DNA of 64,000 nt. Origin: Tieghemiomyces parasiticus (taxonomy: Eukaryota > Kickxellomycota > Dimargaritomycetes > Dimargaritales > Dimargaritaceae). This document shows positions 20,231 through 30,314 of this stretch, piece by piece. Location of the stretch: positions 1-64,000 of the forward strand of contig JANBPT010000074.1 in the NCBI GenBank assembly GCA_027575765.1, written 5' to 3'. Positions within the stretch are counted from its first letter, which is position 1. Each line of letters starts with the position of its first letter. Made by a program: the position numbers and the translations under genes. The notes beneath the pieces are model-generated. The model saw only the letters and a list, made by a program, of their open reading frames with translations. It did not search any database and was not told where the DNA came from.

Positions 20231-21020
20231 TTCGCCTCCACCGCTTATGGAAGCATGAACAATTGGACTTATGATTAGGTTACCTTTAGCGCGTATAGCG
20301 ATGTGGCCAGTGCGGACTGAGATGTGTCTTGCCTGGCCCAATCCTCTTGACACCTAGTCTCTGGAGCCATGAACCTTACGCGTAGATAAACGACGAACTG
20401 TCAATTGGAGATGTAAAAGACGAGTGAAAGGGATAAGGGCAGCGGGCCCAGATTGGCAAAGGCCAAATAGAGGCGGCTTTCTAAATAATCGAGAGCCAAG
20501 GGACCTCACTTAATCGGAACGACCCCCACCCATAATCGCCGGGTCCAAATTAATGCCGCATCCCTCGGCGACGGCAACTGCCTGAAAACTCTCTGGTGCC
20601 ATTGCGTCGGCCACTCTAAACCAATTGGTTTCTCAGTACCCACGAAAGCTATTAACCGTTTCCGGTGGCACCTGAACCTATACGCCTCGCTCCTAGCCTG
20701 GTCGCATATGTATTTCTTTGTCATGCCATTCGTTGCGGTTGAACCAAACGTCCGATGAGATCAAAGGTGTCCCAATATAAAGGCCCAGAGGTGAAGATGG
20801 AGAAAATGTGTTTTTGAGATTGGATAAAAAAAGGTGGGAAGACCGCCACTTCGCAAACAAGGGATAGGGCGACAGCGGGGAGGGAGAGAAATAGGAAGAG
20901 AGAGGATGAATGAAAAACGAGGGCTTCAACCGGCGAGGTTGGAAAGTGCAAGACCGGCCGGCGAGGACGCGGTGGAAGGAGGAGGCGACCGTGTGAGCTT
21001 GTCGACGGTAAACCGGGAGC
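20231..21020. other. Convergent 3' intergenic region
   Basis: This separates the 3' ends of the plus-strand C78 peptidase and the minus-strand SMYD gene. Only short unsupported frames occur. The part near 20.8-21.0 kb is purine-rich on the plus strand. Confidence 0.5.
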
Positions 21021-22694
21021 CTAGGCACTTGCCACGGCGTCGCGGCGCTGGCGGACCCGCTGCGTCTTGGGGTGGTCAGCACCCAGCGCCACGGTGTAAA
21101 TGACTAGGGCCCGGGTGAAGGACTCGCGGGACCACTGGCGGTAGCGCTCGATAAGGATGGTGCCCGACCGACTCTGCTTACCCGAACGGTTGCGCACCAG
21201 GCGCAGGTACAAATCGGCCAGGTGGACGTGGAAATCGGCAATGTCGGGTGAAAAGGGCGGCAGGGCGCCCGAGGTGGTCATGCGCTCGAGTACGGTCTTA
21301 TTGTGGGTGACGGCGCCGTGCAGATCATTGAGGGCCAAGCAGGCGTTCATGAGCGGGATTAGAGAGTTAAGCAGGTACGAATTGTAGGTGTGGAGCACGC
21401 GGCCACGCTCGTAGCGCAGCAGGTAGGCCTCGAGGGCCTGGCGGGCCTCGGGCAGGCGACGCTGGCGGACCAGCTGCATAGCGGCCGCAAAATCCTCGAT
21501 CGCACTCTTGAGGGCCGCCACGAGTTCGGTCACGGGGATGCGGGTGTGACACGTCTCACACTCGGCGCACTTTCCCTGGATCTCGTTATCGAGAATGGTC
21601 ACGTCCTTCATCAGGGCGTTAATGTCGGCCACCTCCTTGGTCTCCTCAAAGATCATGACGCCACGCCGGCAGCGGCGGCAGAGGATACCGTCCATGTAGC
21701 GATCGACCGAGTTCGAGAGCAGGGCGCTGCAGCGTGGGCACTCGCACCAGAAGCGCTTGTTGATGAGCAAATCACGGCGGCGCTGTTCGCGCGGGTGATA
21801 TAGGTCGACGAAACTGACAGTGAGGGGCTCTCCCGCGGAGACCGAGCGCACGGTGCGGATGGCCAGACGGCCGGGAGCGGTACCGACCAGGACGCAGTTG
21901 GGATCGCAGCTGTGCGGAAAGAACTGGGCCATGGTGGGGAAGAGGCCCACACCGCCGCTGGCCGCAGTATGGGTGGGGTCTGAAAATCCCTGGGCAAACA
22001 CGCTGATGCGGCAGGCCAGGTCGATCACCGTGTCCGCCGAAGTGGCCAGGTTCTCGGGTAAGACGGCCACCAGGTCTTCGGCCACGGTAGAGACGGCAGT
22101 CACCCAGGCCTCGTCGAAGGCCTCACGGCGGGTGGGCACGTCGGTCACGTCGGCGGCCTCGCCCAGGTGCTGCAGGGCCAGAATGCGGACGGCCAGTCGG
22201 AGCAGGTCGGGGTCCATGTTGCGCTCCTGGCGGATCTTATCCAGCGGAGCGGCCAGGGCGCACTCGAGCTTGTGGCGTGCAGAAACCCGGTCGCGGCAGT
22301 CTTCTGAACAATACCGGACGGCAGCGCAGTCGGCACAGCCCACGCCGGCCGGGACGGCCTTCTGGCCCTCGGCGGGCTTGGGAGCCGCGGGCAGGGCGCG
22401 GAAGCAGGCATCGCAGGCCAAGGCGGTCAGGGAGTGGCGCACCACCCCGACGGCAGTAACCTCAGTGTACACCTCGGTACCGGGAGCCAGGTCGTCCCGG
22501 GCGGCGGCGTGACTGCCCACGGTGGTATTGTAGTCGTAGCGCACGGCGGCGTCGTCGGCTAGGCGCGCGTTGTACTTGGGCAGGTCGGCGCGGGGCGGCG
22601 GCGGGTTACTGTCGTCGACCGGGGTGGCGGGGATGGCCTTCGCGACGGGCTCCTTGGGCAGGGCCGACTTGGGGCGGGAGGATTCGCTGAGCAT
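21021..22694 (-). CDS. SMYD-like SET-MYND protein with altered catalytic residues
   Basis: This is a single exon of 557 residues from the ATG at 22694. An upstream in-frame ATG at 22841 is disfavoured because it would add a Pro/Ser-rich leader translated from a promoter-like stretch. A MYND zinc finger (about 94-145: CDAC, CADC, YCSEDC, HKLEC) sits inside a split SET domain, as in SMYD lysine methyltransferases. The SET core is visible at FFPHSCDPNC, followed by a post-SET Cys cluster (CECPRC, CRRC). The C-terminal third looks alpha-helical, like the TPR-like lobe of SMYD proteins. Two points are odd. The usual SYIDL tyrosine is Phe295 (VSFVD), and the N-SET Gly-Arg-Gly loop reads GSHAA. Both positions normally serve S-adenosylmethionine binding or catalysis, so activity is doubtful. 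Confidence 0.82.
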   Translation of the reverse strand: MLSESSRPKSALPKEPVAKAIPATPVDDSNPPPPRADLPKYNARLADDAAVRYDYNTTVGSHAAARDDLAPGTEVYTEVTAVGVVRHSLTALACDACFRALPAAPKPAEGQKAVPAGVGCADCAAVRYCSEDCRDRVSARHKLECALAAPLDKIRQERNMDPDLLRLAVRILALQHLGEAADVTDVPTRREAFDEAWVTAVSTVAEDLVAVLPENLATSADTVIDLACRISVFAQGFSDPTHTAASGGVGLFPTMAQFFPHSCDPNCVLVGTAPGRLAIRTVRSVSAGEPLTVSFVDLYHPREQRRRDLLINKRFWCECPRCSALLSNSVDRYMDGILCRRCRRGVMIFEETKEVADINALMKDVTILDNEIQGKCAECETCHTRIPVTELVAALKSAIEDFAAAMQLVRQRRLPEARQALEAYLLRYERGRVLHTYNSYLLNSLIPLMNACLALNDLHGAVTHNKTVLERMTTSGALPPFSPDIADFHVHLADLYLRLVRNRSGKQSRSGTILIERYRQWSRESFTRALVIYTVALGADHPKTQRVRQRRDAVASA

Positions 22695-24161
22695 CGTGGG
22701 AGAAAGGGACGGCGAACGGGACGAGATGGGGGGATGTAGGAGACTGGCAAGGCTGAACCGAATAAAAACGGGTGGAGGAGGGGGGGAAGGGAGAAGGGGG
22801 ATTAGCCAGAATGCGTGTGTCAAAGGGGAGCCGTAAGCCACGGCAGCCGTTGTGGGTAGAAGAGCTCGTCCTCATCGGGAGCAGGGGAGCCGGCTCTGTA
22901 CATCATCCCCTCTCACGTTGTCCACAGATCCCCCTACACACAGGCGGGCACATAGGGCCCCTGGACCAGGGTCGACCTGGCCACGCCCCTGGAGGGTATC
23001 GATGAGAGGATAAGTCGCACTTACTCAAGCGGTCGATGGGCAAACAGAACCGGATAGAAGTCTGAAGATAGTGGGGGGGAGGCAGACGAACAAGGTGGCG
23101 AGAGGTGAGAAGAAAGAATGCTGCTCCGGGCAGGATGAGATGAGATGGGACGAGGTAGTGGGGGGGGGAGACCTGAGTGATAAATCAAGTACGGAAACGG
23201 CCGTTACAATGAGCAGCGGGAAAGCGAGGTGCAGCGGAAGTTCAAACAGAAATCTAGGGAGGAGCGGTGACTACCCGCGGGCCGCAGGGGAAGATACTTA
23301 GGCCTTATATAAGCCACATGTATTCGTGTGTTGGCGGGCACTCGCTCGTCCACTTATGTGCCACAGTCACGGCATTTATTCGTGACCTCGGTGTCGCCGA
23401 TCGCCGAACGGACCCTTCAGCGGGCGCCATTGCACCGTGATTATCATCCACCCCGCTGTATCTCTCTAGCCAGACGGGTCAACCCACACCCTACTTCCTT
23501 CATTCCACCCTTTGTATACCCCCTGTGTATCGGCAGGCCTGCGACGTAACCACTCGCCATTGGCCGACTAAGCGCGAGGAACCAAATTCCCCCTTCCCCT
23601 CTCGTGTTCCCTGCCTGTCCACCCGAGCCGCTAAAATTAGCCTATTAATCGGCCTGAATGCAGTGTCGCAGTTTCTCCACAGCAGGGCCCTCCCTCGTCC
23701 ACGGGTGAGGGCAGGAGGAGTGAAATAGGTGGACGGGGAGAAGACAGCGGGCGGCTCCTGCTCGCCAGACCCTTGTTAACCTTGGTGCCTACTTAGCAAT
23801 GAACGCGGGTTGGCCCCCATGCGACGCTCCCTTCCCCATCATCCATCCACACCACGCAATAATGACCATCTCCTACGCTTGCTCACTAACAAATTTCGAA
23901 CCCGGCAACCACCCATCTCCCGGGGCCCAAGGTATCAGTAGGCACCAAAAACTTACTAAAAGCCATTCCTCCCCAGGAGGCCGCCGAAATGAAATGGGTG
24001 TAATGATTTTAATGCGATTGCAGTTACTGTTTAAAAAAGTACTAAAAGTTCAAATGTCGAGTGAGCATAACCCGTGCAAGACAAGTGTATTGAAGGGATA
24101 ACGTAACGGTGTGGTAGCAGCCTTTTTAGAATCCCTGGGTGGGTTAGTCTAGATAACACAA
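22695..24161. other. Upstream region of the SMYD gene and Hsp70 3' flank
   Basis: No gene is recognised. A minus-strand donor-like GA/GTAAGTG near 23.02 kb suggests a possible 5' UTR intron for the SMYD gene. A TTATATAA element lies near 23.305 kb. The segment from about 23.95 to 24.16 kb is AT-rich and likely belongs to the Hsp70 3' UTR and terminator. Confidence 0.4.
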
Positions 24162-26123
24162 TTAGTCGACCTCCTCGATCGTGGGACCCTGGTCGCCACC
24201 AGCGCCAGGGGCGGGGCCGCCAGCACCAGGGAAACCGCCAGGAGCACCGCCCGGCATACCACCGGGCATACCGCCGGGGGCACCACCTTCGCTCTGGTAA
24301 ATCTTCATCATGATGGGGTTAGCCAACTCCTCCAGCGACTTCTGCTGCGACTCGTACTCCTCCTTGGAGGCCTCCTGGCTGTCATCGAGCCACTTGATGG
24401 CGTCGTTGACCGCCTCCTCGAGCTTCTGCTTGTCGGCGGCGTCCAGCTTGCTGGCGATCTTCTCGTCCTGAATCGAGTTACGCAGGTTGTAGGCGTAGCT
24501 CTCGAGGCCGTTCTTGGCAGTGATGCGTTCGGCGGCGGCCTCGTCCTCGGCCTTGTACTTCTCGGCCTCGTTCACCATGCGCTCAATCTCCTCCTTGGAG
24601 AGGCGGCCCTTGTCGTTGGTGATGGTGATCTTGTTGGAACGACCGGTGGTCTTGTCGACCGCCGACACATTCAGGATACCGTTGGCATCCACATCAAAGG
24701 TCACCTCGACTTGGGGCACACCACGCGGGGCCGGGGGGATGCCAGTCAGCTCAAACTTGCCGAGCAGGTTGTTATCCTTGGTCCGGGTACGCTCGCCCTC
24801 GTACACCTGGATCAGCACGCCGGGCTGGTTGTCGGCGTAGGTCGAGAAGATCTCGGACTTCTTGGTGGGCACGGTGGTGTTGCGCTTGATGAGCGGGGTC
24901 ATGACACCGCCGGCCGTCTCGATACCGAGCGACAGCGGGGCCACGTCGAGCAGGAGCAGATCCTGGGTCTTCTCGGAGGTGTCACCGGACAGGATGGCGG
25001 CCTGGACGGCGGCGCCGTAGGCGACGGCCTCGTCGGGGTTGATGCTCTTGTTGGGCTCCTTGCCGTTGAAGTAGTCAGTCACCATCTTCTGAATCTTGGG
25101 GATACGGGTGGAACCACCGACCAGGACAATCTCGTGCACGGCCGACTTGTCCAGCTTGGCATCGCGCAGCACCTTCTCAACGGGCTCCATTGTGGAGCGG
25201 AACAGGTCCTGGTTGAGCTCCTCAAAGCGGGCACGGGTGATGGAGGTGTAAAAGTCGATACCCTGGAACAGCGAGTCAATCTCGATGGAGGTCTGGGCGG
25301 CGGCCGACAGGGTGCGCTTGGCGCGCTCGGCAGCGGTGCGGAGACGGCGCAGGGAGCGGGCGTTGGTAGTCAGGTCCTGCTTGTGCTTGCGCTTGAACTC
25401 CTGGACAAAGTGGTTGACGAGGCGGTTGTCAAAGTCCTCACCACCCAGATGGGTGTCACCGGCGGTGGCCTTGACCTCAAAGATGCCGTCCTCGATGGTA
25501 AGCAGCGACACATCAAAGGTACCGCCACCCAGGTCAAAGATGAGCACATTCTGCTCGCCCATACCCTTACGGTCCAGGCCGTAGGCGATGGCGGCGGCGG
25601 TGGGCTCGTTAATGATGCGGAGCACGTTGAGGCCGGCAATCATACCCGAGTCCTTGGTGGCCTGGCGCTGCGAGTCATTGAAGTAGGCCGGCACGGTGAT
25701 GACGGCGTTGTTGACCTTGTCACCCAGGAAGGCTTCGGCGGTCTCGCGCATCTTGATGAGCACCATGGAAGAGATCTCCTCGGGGGTGAACTGCTTCTTC
25801 TCGCCCTTGAACTCAATCTCAATGATGGGCTTGGTGTCCTTGTCAATCACCTTGAAGGGCCAGTGGGCCATGTCGGACTGCACCTCGGCGTCCTTGAAGC
25901 GACGGCCAATAAGGCGCTTGGCGTCAAAAACGGTGTTGTGGGGGTTCATGGCGACCTGGTTCTTGGCGGCGTCACCAATCAGACGCTCAGTGTCAGTGAA
26001 GGCCACATACGACGGGGTGGTGCGGTTACCCTGATCGTTGGCGATGATCTCCACGCGATCGTTCTGCCACACACCCACGCACGAGTAGGTGGTACCCAAA
26101 TCGATACCGATGGCCTTGGACAT
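24162..26123 (-). CDS. SSA1: Cytosolic Hsp70 chaperone (SSA/HSPA8 type)
   Basis: This is a single exon of 653 residues, the usual length. It is an ATP-driven chaperone that binds exposed hydrophobic peptides with J-protein and nucleotide-exchange partners. The signatures are complete: [15 protein letters not shown] at the start, [35 protein letters not shown], the [12 protein letters not shown] phosphate loop, and [13 protein letters not shown]. The lid ends in a Gly/Pro/Met-rich tail and the terminal EEVD that recruits TPR co-chaperones. EEVD and the absence of a signal peptide, transit peptide or HDEL place it in the cytosol/nucleus. The start at 26123 (MSKAIG) is chosen over an in-frame upstream ATG at 26204 because homology begins there. 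Heat shock control is expected, but I found no convincing three-unit nGAAn array by eye in the 600 b upstream. Confidence 0.96.
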   Translation of the reverse strand: MSKAIGIDLGTTYSCVGVWQNDRVEIIANDQGNRTTPSYVAFTDTERLIGDAAKNQVAMNPHNTVFDAKRLIGRRFKDAEVQSDMAHWPFKVIDKDTKPIIEIEFKGEKKQFTPEEISSMVLIKMRETAEAFLGDKVNNAVITVPAYFNDSQRQATKDSGMIAGLNVLRIINEPTAAAIAYGLDRKGMGEQNVLIFDLGGGTFDVSLLTIEDGIFEVKATAGDTHLGGEDFDNRLVNHFVQEFKRKHKQDLTTNARSLRRLRTAAERAKRTLSAAAQTSIEIDSLFQGIDFYTSITRARFEELNQDLFRSTMEPVEKVLRDAKLDKSAVHEIVLVGGSTRIPKIQKMVTDYFNGKEPNKSINPDEAVAYGAAVQAAILSGDTSEKTQDLLLLDVAPLSLGIETAGGVMTPLIKRNTTVPTKKSEIFSTYADNQPGVLIQVYEGERTRTKDNNLLGKFELTGIPPAPRGVPQVEVTFDVDANGILNVSAVDKTTGRSNKITITNDKGRLSKEEIERMVNEAEKYKAEDEAAAERITAKNGLESYAYNLRNSIQDEKIASKLDAADKQKLEEAVNDAIKWLDDSQEASKEEYESQQKSLEELANPIMMKIYQSEGGAPGGMPGGMPGGAPGGFPGAGGPAPGAGGDQGPTIEEVD

Positions 26124-27932
26124 GTTGAAAAGGCGGATACTGGAGAATAGGAGGGGCGGAATGGTGCAGGAAGAGGGAGACGTTGGTCTGGTTAGTAGAA
26201 GCAAAGAATAAAAGAGGAGTAATGTGGGAGGAGGGGGGATATAAAATCCACTGCAACAGTCAGAGGTAGAGGGAGGGAATGGTGGGCGGATCTGAGGCCC
26301 GTTTAATACAAGTATTCGGCCCGCGCCCAGTTGGGTGAGGGGAGGGAAGATTCAATGTATCAGCCGACTCGCCTGGTGGTCCGTAATAGACTTGGTTGGC
26401 AGGTCCAACTTGGCCTAGACCCACCGTAGCATGACCGGAACGCAACGGGGCAGCTCAACGGTAGACAAGGAGACAGGCGGATGCCGCGATATAAGAGACA
26501 AGACTGGAGAAGGATACTTACATATGGAGTAATAAGGGGTAGGGATGTTATAAGTGCGGATACAATGTACACACGAAAGTGGAAGAGAAATAGGAATACA
26601 AGGAAAGGCGCGTTGGGTGCGGAAAGTAGGCGCTGAAAAGATGGACTCAGAACCGGGACAATGGCGAAACAAGGTGGGTGGGCTGAGCCCCGGTGGTTAT
26701 ATAGGGTGGGACATGGGCGGGGTCGATCGGCGGGAGAGGAGGGCGGTGGGCTGGACGACAGAGGAAGGCAGGAATGACGCCCTGGGCGACTTGTATGGGT
26801 TTTTGCGCGGATGTTCCAGAGGCCACCCCCGCATTCCATCGCCCTGCCCCCCTCCTCCTCCTCCTCTCCCCTTCAGCCTACACCTCCGTCGTCATTACCA
26901 CCAGCCCTGGAGGCTGGCCCCATTTACACCCTGCCGCATGTCAGTTTTCCTTCGGTGGCCTTCTCCCCACGCACCTCCCCCTACCTCGCCGCACCGGCGG
27001 TCGAACCTCAAAGAACAATGTCGAAGGACTCGGTGGCCCGTCGTACCACACACAGTTGGACCCCTCCCCCCAACTCCGATCCACTCCTACCAGGGCGAAG
27101 CATACACCCACACTCTGGGTAAATTTTTTTTTGCGCATTCCTCCCCCCCCCCACCCTTCCCTCCTCCACGCCGGGGCTCGATAGGGAGAGAGAACGAGGG
27201 CAAAGAGACTGCTGGCACCTTCTCCAGCCAACCGGGGCCGGCCCTGGGTAGCAGGGTGGAGGGGATGGTGGGGGGGGGGCGAACGGCCCATGTCTGAAGG
27301 TGCGCGGTGCAGGACTGACCGTAGCAAGACTGGGAATGAAGGGTCCAGCATAGATGCGGTCCGTCGGCGTAAGCGTAGGGTATGGCGATGTACGCTTGAT
27401 CCTCTGCGGCTGGGCGGGTGTCATGCATATACGCCGCGCAATCAATGCGACGCCCTCCCCCCCCCCCGATGTGGCTGACCGCGGCTGCTAGCCACGTTAC
27501 CTATGAATCACCCAGGCTACCTCGCCATGTACGCCTTGACTGTTGGCAGCTACGCCCACCGAGCTGCAGTGGGACTGTCGGGCCCTCTGCCGCGTTACCT
27601 TTCGACCCTGGAGGTACATATGCTTATCAAGCGAGGGAGTACGCCAATATGGATGGCGTCCCTGTTTGGTGGGAGGGTTAGCCAAGGTGTGGACTGGGGG
27701 TTTGTGTGGGTAGCCCTAGTCGTAGCGCGTGCCATGGTATGCACATCACCAAGCGTCTGCCCTTCTCTCACTTGTCGCTCTGGTGCTTCAGCTCCAACCC
27801 CCCTCCCTCTCCTCCTTCATGTCAACCCATGTCACCAGCTCCAGCATTCATAGCCCGAAGCCTAACTTCCATTCCCACCAACCATTTCCCTTCACCACGC
27901 CCCACTCGCCTCACTCTACTGCCAACCACCTT
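26124..27932. other. Divergent region between Hsp70 and PI31
   Basis: This 1.8-kb region separates two divergent starts. It contains minus-strand TATA-like elements (CTATATAA near 26.70 kb, TTATATCG near 26.49 kb), long C/T tracts at about 26.84-26.88 kb, and G/C homopolymers near 27.13 and 27.27 kb. Open frames on both strands (for example 26554-27297 +) look like by-products of the GC-rich sequence. The distance from the TATA at 26.70 kb to the Hsp70 ATG leaves room for a leader or 5' intron. Confidence 0.45.
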
Positions 27933-29488
27933 ATGGCTTCGTCAACACCGAAGGCCAATGCCTCTGCTCTATGGAGTCGCGCCCGTGAAGCGTACCACCA
28001 GGCTGCTAGTCCAGTGTCCCCCACCGACCGTGCGGTTCTGACTGTACACGCCGTTCTGGTGGCCCACGGTCAAACTCCCGCCGCTGACGCCTTCGCCCAC
28101 TGGCGCACTCTCCCCGACGAGCTCTACACCCTCCGGTACACAGGCCTGACGGTGAAAGCCGTGCCCCTCCGAAACGAGCTGGTGGTACTTGCCAGCCTCG
28201 ACGACGCCGTAAGTCACCTGCCTCCTCGAGCGTATGTGCCTTATACCCCTGTATTATATCCCTTACTCGTCCCGCTCACGCACGGCACGCCACGCCCTTC
28301 CCACCATGGACACCTTCAGGATTGCGATACCGTCTTTACTTGGCACCATGCCCAAGACTCCCTGGTTCGTATCGGTGCGGCCCTGGATGACCCCGTGGCT
28401 GAGACCGTCGCTCTTCCTGCCCCACTGGCCAGCCTCTCCACGGCCCTGCGTGACTGTCTCCATCCCAGCGTCGTTCCGCTCAGTACTAATCATCCACCGT
28501 CGTCGGACACTGTATCCCTGGGCTCCCGCTCCCCGCGCCGCGACGATTGCCCACCCATCCTGTCGTCCGTCCCAGCTGGGGCGGCCGACCTGGACCCGGT
28601 AGCCGCGTCCCCTTCAGTCGACCCGTCGGTGACTCGGTAGGTGAACCCCGGCCAGCGCTGCAACCGACATCAATGGTGCACCGGTAGGAGGAGATTCAGG
28701 GCCAATGCTAACCCCTCACTCTTGCCATCTTACTCGTCCTCATAATTGCCCCCCCCCTCCTCCACCGCCACCTAGCGGCCACCTACCCCAGGTACCCGGT
28801 AGTGCCGGCGGTATGCACATCGGACCCGATCACCCGGTGTTCCAGATAGGACCCCATGGCCAGCGTCCGCCGGACGTGTTTGGCGGCCCTCAACCCCTCC
28901 CTCGGTAAGTGACCCTATTGGATTACTTTGTTTACCGACCCCATCATCGACTTGGCTAGTATTTTTTTTTTAAAAAAAATAACCATTCTCCCTATGATCT
29001 CGATCATTTTCGTTAGGAACGCCGTCCCCCCTGGTGCCCGTTTCGACCCGATCGGCCCGTTCGGTGGTGACCCCAGTCGCCTGCCTGGCCGTGGTCCCCG
29101 CCGGGGTGGACCCGCCCCCTGGAGGTAAGTCACGGCGGGAACGTACCCTTTTCCGACCCGTGTATTGACTGCCAGCCGCAAATTAGGCCAGTGTACATAC
29201 GATGGCTCACCAATGACGGACGCGTGCCCTCTCCTGACCCGATCCACACCTTGCCCTCTACCCTTTGACCTATCACCATGCGTTCAGCGGCGACCCGGAT
29301 AACGACGAACTGCAGCCGCCGGTAAGTGATCCATAGTTGTCGAGGATTTTAATGGCAGAAGGACCCCAGGTGCCATAAGGCATGCCCCATCCCCCCACCT
29401 CCGCGCCTTTGCTCACCCTATTGCATGGCTTCCCCCCCCCCCGCAACGTTACTCTAATCACCAGGGCTATAATGACATGTTCATGTGA
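27933..29488 (+). CDS. PSMF1: PI31 proteasome regulator (PSMF1 family)
   Basis: Six exons, join(27933..28208, 28320..28636, 28776..28904, 29017..29124, 29288..29321, 29465..29488), give 295 residues, with all phases consistent. PI31 binds the 20S proteasome through its C-terminus and affects its activity, assembly and transport. Exon 1 holds the start of the FP domain (DRAVLTVHAVLVAHG, ELYTLRYTGLTVKAVPL); exon 2 completes it. Exons 3-6 encode the proline/glycine-rich tail: GMHIGPDHPVF, NAVPPGARFDPIGPFG, SGDPDNDELQPPG, and finally YNDMFM. That ending closely matches the YDDM-type end of animal PI31 and strongly supports the 24-b last coding exon. Reading through the exon 5 donor would instead stop after five codons. 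The same FP domain occurs in Fbxo7, but no F-box is present. Confidence 0.88.
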
Positions 29489-30314
29489 GGGTCGGCGTCG
29501 AGCTTGCGCCAACCCGCCATTACAGTTTACCAGTGGCAGCTCCACCACCGACCTAGGATCCATTCCACACCTCATCAATATCCCCCATCCTCTATACTTT
29601 TCCACTTGCTGTACTTTTAAAAATAATCCAAGTGACGTTTGGCACTGGATATGCTCAATATATTGTTGCTGTTCGTTCACGGAGAGTGGGTCGAGTACCT
29701 AGAGGGATTAATGTTCCGTTGGGGTCAATTACCATCTGGACTACACCAGCGACTTACCAGGCCTCGATGCACAGCTACTGGGTCCAGAAGAGATCCTGCC
29801 GCGGACGAGACGGCACATAGTTAATTCGGCGGGTTGGACCAGTCGCTGCCTCTTACCCTGATACCATGACCCACCACCACGGGCCGACAACGCTGCCACC
29901 CGTAAATAGCCCAGTGGGGGGGATCGGCGCCGACCACGTTCATCCAGCTAACAGTCTGCCGTACGATCCTTTCAAGGTTAGAACCTCACTGATGGGGCCA
30001 CCTCTATAGTCCACCTACTGGAGACCGACACAACCAGTGAGCAAGGTGCTAGGATGGTCAGCTACTCCACGGTGTCAGTAGGGTCCACCCTATCCCCTCT
30101 AGGGGGTCGATCCGATGCCTCCAGTGTTACCCCCCCCCACCTACGCTAACGGGCGGTTGGCCCAAGTCCGCGCGTAAAATTCTAACCCCCCTCTCCGATT
30201 GCACCCTTTCGAGTCTCTCGGACCCCCTTCGCCTCCCCCCTTTTCCATTCGCATCTGGATCGCCCATCGGTCTGGCGTAACCCCGCCATTCACCTTTCTA
30301 ACTACTCGCCCTCA
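29489..30314. other. Intergenic region between PI31 and GPHR
   Basis: It contains the PI31 3' UTR and the GPHR promoter and leader. Short frames near 29.63-29.82 kb and 29.87-30.0 kb have no recognisable motif or splice continuation. The last 100 b before the GPHR start are C/T-rich. Confidence 0.5.

Noticed and set aside
21021..22841. Longer SMYD start at 22841
   Set aside because: The extra 49 residues are Pro/Ser-rich and look like translated leader. The ATG at 22694 directly precedes the family-like protein.
24711..26150. A 479-residue open frame on the plus strand opposite Hsp70
   Set aside because: Long antisense frames opposite Hsp70 are a known by-product of its codon bias. The translation is Gly/Val/Leu/His-rich with no domain, and the sense strand encodes a complete Hsp70.
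26124..26700. Heat shock element upstream of Hsp70
   Set aside because: Scattered TTC/GAA triplets are present, but I found no run of three alternating units at 5-b spacing, so none is annotated.
26990..27030. A minus-strand GGTTCGACC-like B box
   Set aside because: The flanking sequence does not fold into a tRNA and the box deviates at its last positions.
26554..27297. A 247-residue plus-strand frame between Hsp70 and PI31
   Set aside because: Pro/His/Arg-rich translation of homopolymer-laden promoter DNA, contradicted by equally long frames on the other strand, and no domain.
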